Below, one piece after another: positions 58,986 to 64,000 of a stretch of DNA of 64,000 nt; position 1 is the stretch's first letter; every line of letters starts with the position of its first letter. The notes beneath the pieces were generated by a model. The model searched no databases. It saw only the letters and a list, made by a program, of their open reading frames with translations, and was not told the origin of the DNA. The translations under genes and the position numbers were made by a program. The DNA comes from Istiophorus platypterus (taxonomy: Eukaryota > Chordata > Actinopteri > Istiophoriformes > Istiophoridae): the NCBI GenBank assembly GCA_016859345.1, contig CM029112.1, forward strand, positions 10,459,589-10,523,588, read 5' to 3'.

Positions 58986-59769
58986 CACATAAGTGCTGGT
59001 AAGAGAGCTGCAACTACATGTTTTAGCTCTGCAGAACTGGAGGCCACAAAATCCGATTCGATTATACGGCATCTCTCAAAAAACCTTGGGATGCGAAAGG
59101 GAATTCTTTGGAGAGAAATTTTAAATTTCAAATTTTTTATAGGGGGAATGCAATCACACGGCTTTTCTTTGGACCAAACCATAGGTCAAGGTTCTTCATC
59201 TCAAAAATTGTCCTCCATGGCTTAATGTTTCCTGAGGTTGGTGTGTTCTCCGACTGTACGTTGTGCAGATTGTTTAGAAGAAGACAGGTTCCCTTTTTAG
59301 GACACCCCGGTACACGTGAACATGATGAAATCATTCATACCTGCACAAATCCAACTACCAAGTACATCCTCCTGAGACTAAATGAATCATCCGTAATTGT
59401 AAATGAACCCTGAGACTCTAAAAGCACAGATCACCTTTTGTCAACAGGTCGGAAGCAACCAGACAGGCAGAGGCGTTTGACCCTTTCTGCCAGATTCCAG
59501 CTCAACCTGAACTTGACCCCCTGTCACCTGATTCAAGTGCCTGTATTTTAGACGGAGCTGGCTGATTGAGGATTATCTGACCCCAGACTTGTAGAACTTG
59601 GCCCTCCTCACTTTGCAAGTGCTCACTCGTCCTGATGTCAGGTGTCTAATTGCTCGCGCTGCGTGGGATGTTAAGTCTAGTATAAGGTACATTGTTGACT
59701 GTGTGCTCGGGGTTTTGTGTGTGTGAATGTGTATGTCATCAGGAACCAAGCTAACACTTGCCTGCAGCG

Positions 59770-59770
<1 letters not shown>
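58986..59770. other. Non-coding stretch, no gene seen
   Basis: A 101-codon plus-strand frame (59108-59413) has an overlapping minus-strand partner and no signals. Confidence 0.5.
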
Positions 59771-59802
<32 letters not shown>

Positions 59803-59804
59803 TG

Positions 59805-59833
<29 letters not shown>
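59771..59833. repeat. (CA)n microsatellite
   Basis: CA dinucleotides with AAACACATG interruption near the middle. Confidence 0.97.
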
Positions 59834-59835
<2 letters not shown>

Positions 59836-59909
59836 GACAACCACCGGCACACACACCTGGAGGGCCAAACACTAAGTTCCCAGCGCTGTGCTTCGTAAAC
59901 ACAGCCTTT

Positions 59910-59911
<2 letters not shown>

Positions 59912-59974
<63 letters not shown>
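59912..59974. repeat. (CA)n microsatellite
   Basis: An uninterrupted CA array of about 31 repeats, only 78 bp from the previous one. Confidence 0.97.
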
Positions 59975-59975
<1 letters not shown>

Positions 59976-60339
59976 GCACATACACACCTCTTCATATCCT
60001 GCAGCCTCAGCTTCCACCTTGCCCCTTTCCACTCTCTGTAAAGTATGTCTCACTTTTCTATCTCCCCGACCGCAAATGCTTTAGTGCTATTTAATTTATT
60101 TCCTTTGTTATCATTTTCCACACCGACTGAGTGAAACAGCAGACACACTGCAGATCCAGGTTGGCAGCCTCTTCCAGGCTATTCCTGTGACTACACAAAC
60201 AAAAGGCTGCAGTATGCTTTCGAGAGCATACACAGTACAGAAACATGGGTTCTGAGAAGTTGAACAGTACACTTCAATGAGAGATAATTAACTTTGTAAT
60301 CCATCTTGAGGTAGCAGATTATGATTCTATGGTATTTAC
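59975..60339. other. Non-coding stretch, no gene seen
   Basis: Plain AT-rich DNA. Confidence 0.5.
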
Positions 60340-60396
60340 CCATCATGGCTTCCTCACATATGTATTCTTCATCCATGTTTGCTTTAGCCAGAGCTA
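60340..60396 (-). other. Candidate exon, minus strand
   Basis: The minus-strand acceptor TTTTCTCAACCGTGTACACTCTCAAG precedes 60396 and the donor GATGG|GTAAAT follows 60340. The 57 nt read ALAKANMDEEYICEEAMM in a phase-1-to-phase-1 frame, so the exon could be skipped without a frame change. The acidic, charged peptide looks coding. No family recognised. Confidence 0.24.
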
Positions 60397-61238
60397 CTTG
60401 AGAGTGTACACGGTTGAGAAAACACGTAAGACCACTAAGCAAACTTGCGGCTGATGTTGCACACCTGAGCCCAGCTTGCCTGCCGCACATGCGTGACCTT
60501 TACAAAAGCTGTCAGCGTGACAGATCAGACACAAGAAAAACTTCTTAAGATCCCAGCCCCCTGGTTTAAGGCAGCTCAGTGCAAACAGACACTTGAGGCA
60601 GAGTTAATCAAGGGAACAATGGAAGACCGCTTGAACATGCTACTCAAATAGAAGGCTTCGAAAAAGACAAGAATCACTGTGGTGTCTGCCCTCCTTTGTC
60701 ATGATACAAGGTTGTCTTGGGCCTATGCTTGCTTTGACCAATCTTCTATTCAAAGACGGCTTAGTATGTAGCAGGTTGCTCTGATAAATGTGTGAAACCT
60801 GAAACTTGTGTTAGAAGCAAACAGTGCAAAAGGACAATCCAGAAAAACTGCATGTCACACCTTGGCAGCTTCAATTCCCAGACCCAAAAAACGTATTTTC
60901 TACAAAATCAATATATTCTCTCGCAATGTCATTGAACAGGACAGACTTTTCTTGAAATGACGAAGTGTAGCATGCTGTTTAATGACATATATGTGTATGA
61001 AATATAGAGCAGCTGGAAGCATAAATATGCCAAGCATGTTGAGTTATGGCAGCAACTGAGCCAAGAGAACAGATTAAACATGATTGTCATTGGAAATTCA
61101 ATCCCGCTTTTACTAATGGATCTTGGCCTTCATTTATGTGTCCCTTAAAGGATAATTTCGCATTTTTTCACTTCTTAAAGGGGACCTCGATTTTACAATT
61201 TTACGCACCTTCGGAGGGAGCTGCACAGTCTGAGAATG
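60397..61238. other. Non-coding stretch, no gene seen
   Basis: Short frames; no signals. Confidence 0.5.
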
Positions 61239-61279
61239 AAAAAAACAAACAAAACAAACAAAACAAACAAAAAAAAAAA
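61239..61279. repeat. (AAAC)n tetranucleotide array
   Basis: AAACAAAC-type units ending in an A-run. Confidence 0.95.
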
Positions 61280-61843
61280 CTGTGAGGAAGACGTCAGAAA
61301 GACGTTAGCTTGCCAGACCTCTCTAGCCTGCTTGTCAACCCTGCTTGAGACAAGCAGCTCAAAACTGCATTTGCTACTACTAGCATAACACATCGGTTTC
61401 ACTCCATGAACTGTCAGCGGTCGAGCTGCATTGTGGGTAACGCGGGCGCCATGTTTTGGCAAGAACGTGTGGAATAAAACATATGGTATCCCTGGTTCTA
61501 CTGCAGTGATTTTAATTCTTTTTTAACCCTCCATCTAAAGTCTGACAGTAGTAGAAATGTGATGATAATTCAGTAATCTTTTAAAACAATACTCGGATAT
61601 TAATAGGTACATTGAAACGATCAGCCATTAAAAAGAGACATAGGGTACTACTGCCTTAGAACAGTAGTAAAAAAGACACATATCCCTTAATACAGTGAAA
61701 AACACCTTTAGTGGACAGATAATTACCGATCAATCGAATAGTTTTGCTAATGGATGTAGAGTTTGAATATACATGCAGCACTAACCTAAAGCTGGCCTTA
61801 TGCAATGCACGGCTTCTTTCTTTTCTCTTACTGTGCCCACAAT
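61280..61843. other. AT-rich non-coding stretch
   Basis: No gene or notable motif seen. Confidence 0.5.
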
Positions 61844-61875
61844 TGTGTGTGTGTGTGTGTGCGTGTGTGTTTGTG
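61844..61875. repeat. (TG)n microsatellite
   Basis: TG dinucleotides with one GC interruption. Confidence 0.95.
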
Positions 61876-62410
61876 CGCGGGCACGCATTGTGAATTATGA
61901 ATGACCTCATCAAAACCTTACAATACACAGCGGAGGGGCCTGGGCAACGTCAGGTCCGAGCTACACCACAGAGACCGATGGTGTCTCCCCGCTTCATTTA
62001 CATACAACAATATACAGGTCCACAGCCCACTCCCATGCACACATATACAAACCCTTCATGGCACGCTAAACTCAATCTCGGTCAGAGCACTTCTGTGCAC
62101 AACTGTGTGCGCGCTTTTCTTTGCGGGCCGAAGGAAGGGCAACCTCCCCAAAAAACATGTCATCTTCACTCAGTATGGCGGGCAGGGTGTTTTGGAGGCA
62201 TGAAGTGGGATGGTACAGTTGTTTTATTGTTGAAAACATTTAGGCACTCCTCGATTTGATTTTTTTCTCCCCCTTTGCAGTTAATTGCAGTACACAGCAC
62301 AAGGGCAGCCGTGTCCCTTTGCCCCTCCGCTCGTAGAGGCTCGGATTGTGATTGCTGTGAGAAATATGCAGAGCTGTCTCCGAACTGGGGAAAGATTCAG
62401 CCTCGGGATA
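61876..62410. other. CpG-containing non-coding stretch
   Basis: GC-richer than average, with two overlapping plus-strand frames of 100 and 120 codons (61897-62259). Neither has splice support or a known domain. Confidence 0.45.
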
Positions 62411-62471
62411 TGTTTGTGTGTGTAGAGTGTGTGTGTGTGTGTGTGTGTAGAGTATGTGTGTGTGTGTGTGT
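62411..62471. repeat. (TG)n with TAGAG interruptions
   Basis: Three TG blocks separated by two identical TGTAGAGT-type interruptions, pointing to internal duplication of a repeat unit. Confidence 0.95.
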
Positions 62472-62494
62472 ATACATGCAGAGGGCTCGGGCAT

Positions 62495-62700
62495 GATCAA
62501 ACAAAGCGCATCCAGGTACGGTTCGCCATCTGTATTCCCCCCCAGACCTTAAAAAATTTACTTTCCCCCGCCCTCGCCATCTCCATGCAGAGTCCTTGCG
62601 GTATATGTAGTGTCAGAATGAAAGAGGCCTTGTCTAAGAGCCTAATCCTTGGGCGATTAGTCAACGCGTCTCGATTAAAAGCTGGCAATGCTGCCATGCC
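62495..62700. promoter_or_regulatory. Conserved-looking enhancer candidate
   Basis: Repeat-free, CpG-containing block: ATGATCAAACAAAGCG (a TCF/LEF- and SOX-like core), GCGATTAGTCAACGCGTC and CTCGATTAAAAGC. It is wedged between two microsatellites. No coding frame with splice support. Texture of a conserved non-coding element. Confidence 0.33.
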
Positions 62701-62729
62701 CCCCCCCCCACACACACACACACACACAC
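62699..62729. repeat. C11-(AC)n repeat
   Basis: Eleven C followed by about ten AC dinucleotides. Confidence 0.95.
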
Positions 62730-63094
62730 TCAGTGGAAATGGTAGCCCACAGGTGTCCATACAATGTGTCTCATTCAAAGAAAAAAAAATGGTGGCATGA
62801 GGTGGCTCGGGGATTGACGGATGAAAGGAATGAGGCAGGAGCGAAGCCATGACAAAAGGCCTGACAGTAGCAGTTGCAGGAATTCCAACACAGGAGAATT
62901 GGAAGAATAAGGAAAAAAAAAACCCTGTTTCGCATGTGTACTCTCTCCCGTGCTGTGGTTAAATCAGCTTTTTCTGTCTTGAAAATGTAAGGGCAGGAAA
63001 AGCCAATAAGAGAGAAAGAGTGAGAAAATGAAAGAAGCAGCATATGTATTTTTTGCAGATTATCCCTTCATCACTCCGTGTTTTCTGTAAACAG
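62730..63094. other. Non-coding stretch, continuation of conserved-looking DNA
   Basis: GGATTGACGGATGAAAG (a PBX/MEIS-like GATTGACGG) near 62812 lies in a balanced, repeat-free part that probably belongs with the block to its left. The rest is plain. Confidence 0.35.
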
Positions 63095-63130
63095 CCGGTT
63101 TTGAAGTGGAAGGATTGAGAGCAGAGACAG
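63095..63130 (+). other. Candidate 36-nt cassette exon
   Basis: The strong acceptor CGTGTTTTCTGTAAACAG ends at 63094 and the donor GACAG|GTATTT starts at 63131. The only open frame reads GFEVEGLRAET, entering and leaving in phase 1, so inclusion would add 12 codons. No partner exon is known. Confidence 0.18.
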
Positions 63131-64000
63131 GTATTTCACCTAATCAGCATCATACACCCTAGTTTTCCATCAACATAAATACCTGATCTTAGGGTTATAC
63201 CCATGCCAGAACATGCAACCATTGACTAAAATATTCTGACTTTGATGACACTGTACACAAACAGGTAGATGTAAGCTTTATATTGCAATGCTCAGAAGGA
63301 GCGTCAATGCACAAACAGTTACCATCTGGCATAGATACACTATGTTTCTGCCTAAACAAATGACTGAGGCTGGGTCTGTAATGTGTTTTTTACTGCATTC
63401 TTCACCATGTCTACACACATAAGTAAATGGAGGGAATGATGTGTTTTATTGAGGCAGGAGATGTTCTAAGAGCTAAGTTTCCAATATTTATGATGATGAT
63501 TTTTCCCACTGGCTCATCATTAGTCACAAGTCCTTATCAGTTTGTGCAATTATTGAATAACTATTTATCTATTAGTGGCTTAGTTCCTCCTTTGTCACTG
63601 TGTATTTAAGCCCTTTTTCTTAATCTGGTCCTAGTTAACCTATGGCAGTTGGAGTATCAGGAAATGACCTTTGGCCCTAGGGACAGACTACTGTACTTCC
63701 CCAATCACATCCATCGTGTGTCTAACCTTGAATGAAAGCTCAAAAAGGGAGGGGTGTGTCTTTTGAGACCGGACACAGAGAGGAATCACTTACCACTTTC
63801 CCCGAGAGACCCCCATGGAGTTACACAGAGAAGGGATTCAAATAACAATGGCAAGAAGGAGGGGCTGAATGTTTCCTGAGATCACAAGAAGACCAGAGCA
63901 CTTGCCAACTAGCCAGCCAAGCAGCGAGGCCGACTGAGTGAGGACGCACACAGGGGTGAGAACACACATGGTTTGAATTTGGCTCCTTGTAGGACCGGGA
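63131..64000. other. Non-coding stretch, possible promoter-like end
   Basis: A TATTTAAG TATA-like box lies at 63603-63610. GC-richer DNA from about 63730 ends in a donor-like AGGG|GTGAGAAC near 63956. An opposite-strand donor GTG|GTAAGTGATT lies near 63790, 20 bases after a minus-strand ATGGGGGTCTC. These could mark first exons, but no transcript is established. Confidence 0.25.

Noticed and set aside
1..64000. CRISPR arrays, operons, phage or insertion sequences
   Set aside because: No spaced direct repeats of that kind, no bacterial gene organisation; all repeats are eukaryotic simple-sequence types.

Overview
The window reads as non-coding DNA from a vertebrate nuclear genome, most likely a ray-finned fish. 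The signs are a very high density of long (CA)n/(TG)n arrays, scattered homopolymers, a (CTCCT)n array, overall AT-richness, and no operons, bacterial genes or dense coding. No protein domain, tRNA, rRNA, snoRNA or microRNA that I know is recognisable. Most open frames are short and lie in several overlapping frames, as expected by chance. The fish assignment is inference from repeat style, not from an identified gene.

Layout. 1-8.4 kb: CA and CTCCT arrays, several GC-richer blocks with open frames beside splice-like signals (2.0-2.3, 3.9, 7.55, 8.2 kb), and a block at 6.9-7.0 kb holding a SOX-POU composite site. 8.4-18.5 kb: mostly plain DNA with one GC-richer block (10.06-10.47 kb) and small repeats. 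18.9-21 kb: three plus-strand 3' splice-site candidates; two of them (19.1 and 20.9 kb) are phase-compatible. 21.4-22.7 kb: the longest ATG-started open frames of the window, back to back in divergent orientation. 22.7-31 kb: largely plain, AT-rich; an octamer-rich conserved-looking block lies at 25.74-25.98 kb and a 14-bp hairpin at 26.7 kb. 31-38 kb: minus-strand candidates, the best being a possible terminal exon with a downstream AATAAA signal (33.99-34.58 kb). 38-43 kb: the microsatellite-richest part, with a 37-bp tandem duplication and a diverged GACTTG-type repeat. 43-51 kb: minus-strand splice candidates, clustered at 48.1-50.6 kb. 51-64 kb: four blocks with the look of conserved developmental enhancers (52.2, 54.5, 58.6, 62.5 kb), separated by CA/TG arrays.

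How it might work together (inference). Alternating plain DNA and homeobox/POU/SOX-type motif islands is typical of a gene desert or a large intron around a developmental regulator. The splice-like signals may mean that one or more transcripts, perhaps long non-coding RNAs, cross the window, but matches of this quality also occur by chance in 64 kb. Every exon entry is therefore a candidate to be tested with RNA or cross-species alignment, and its confidence is kept low.
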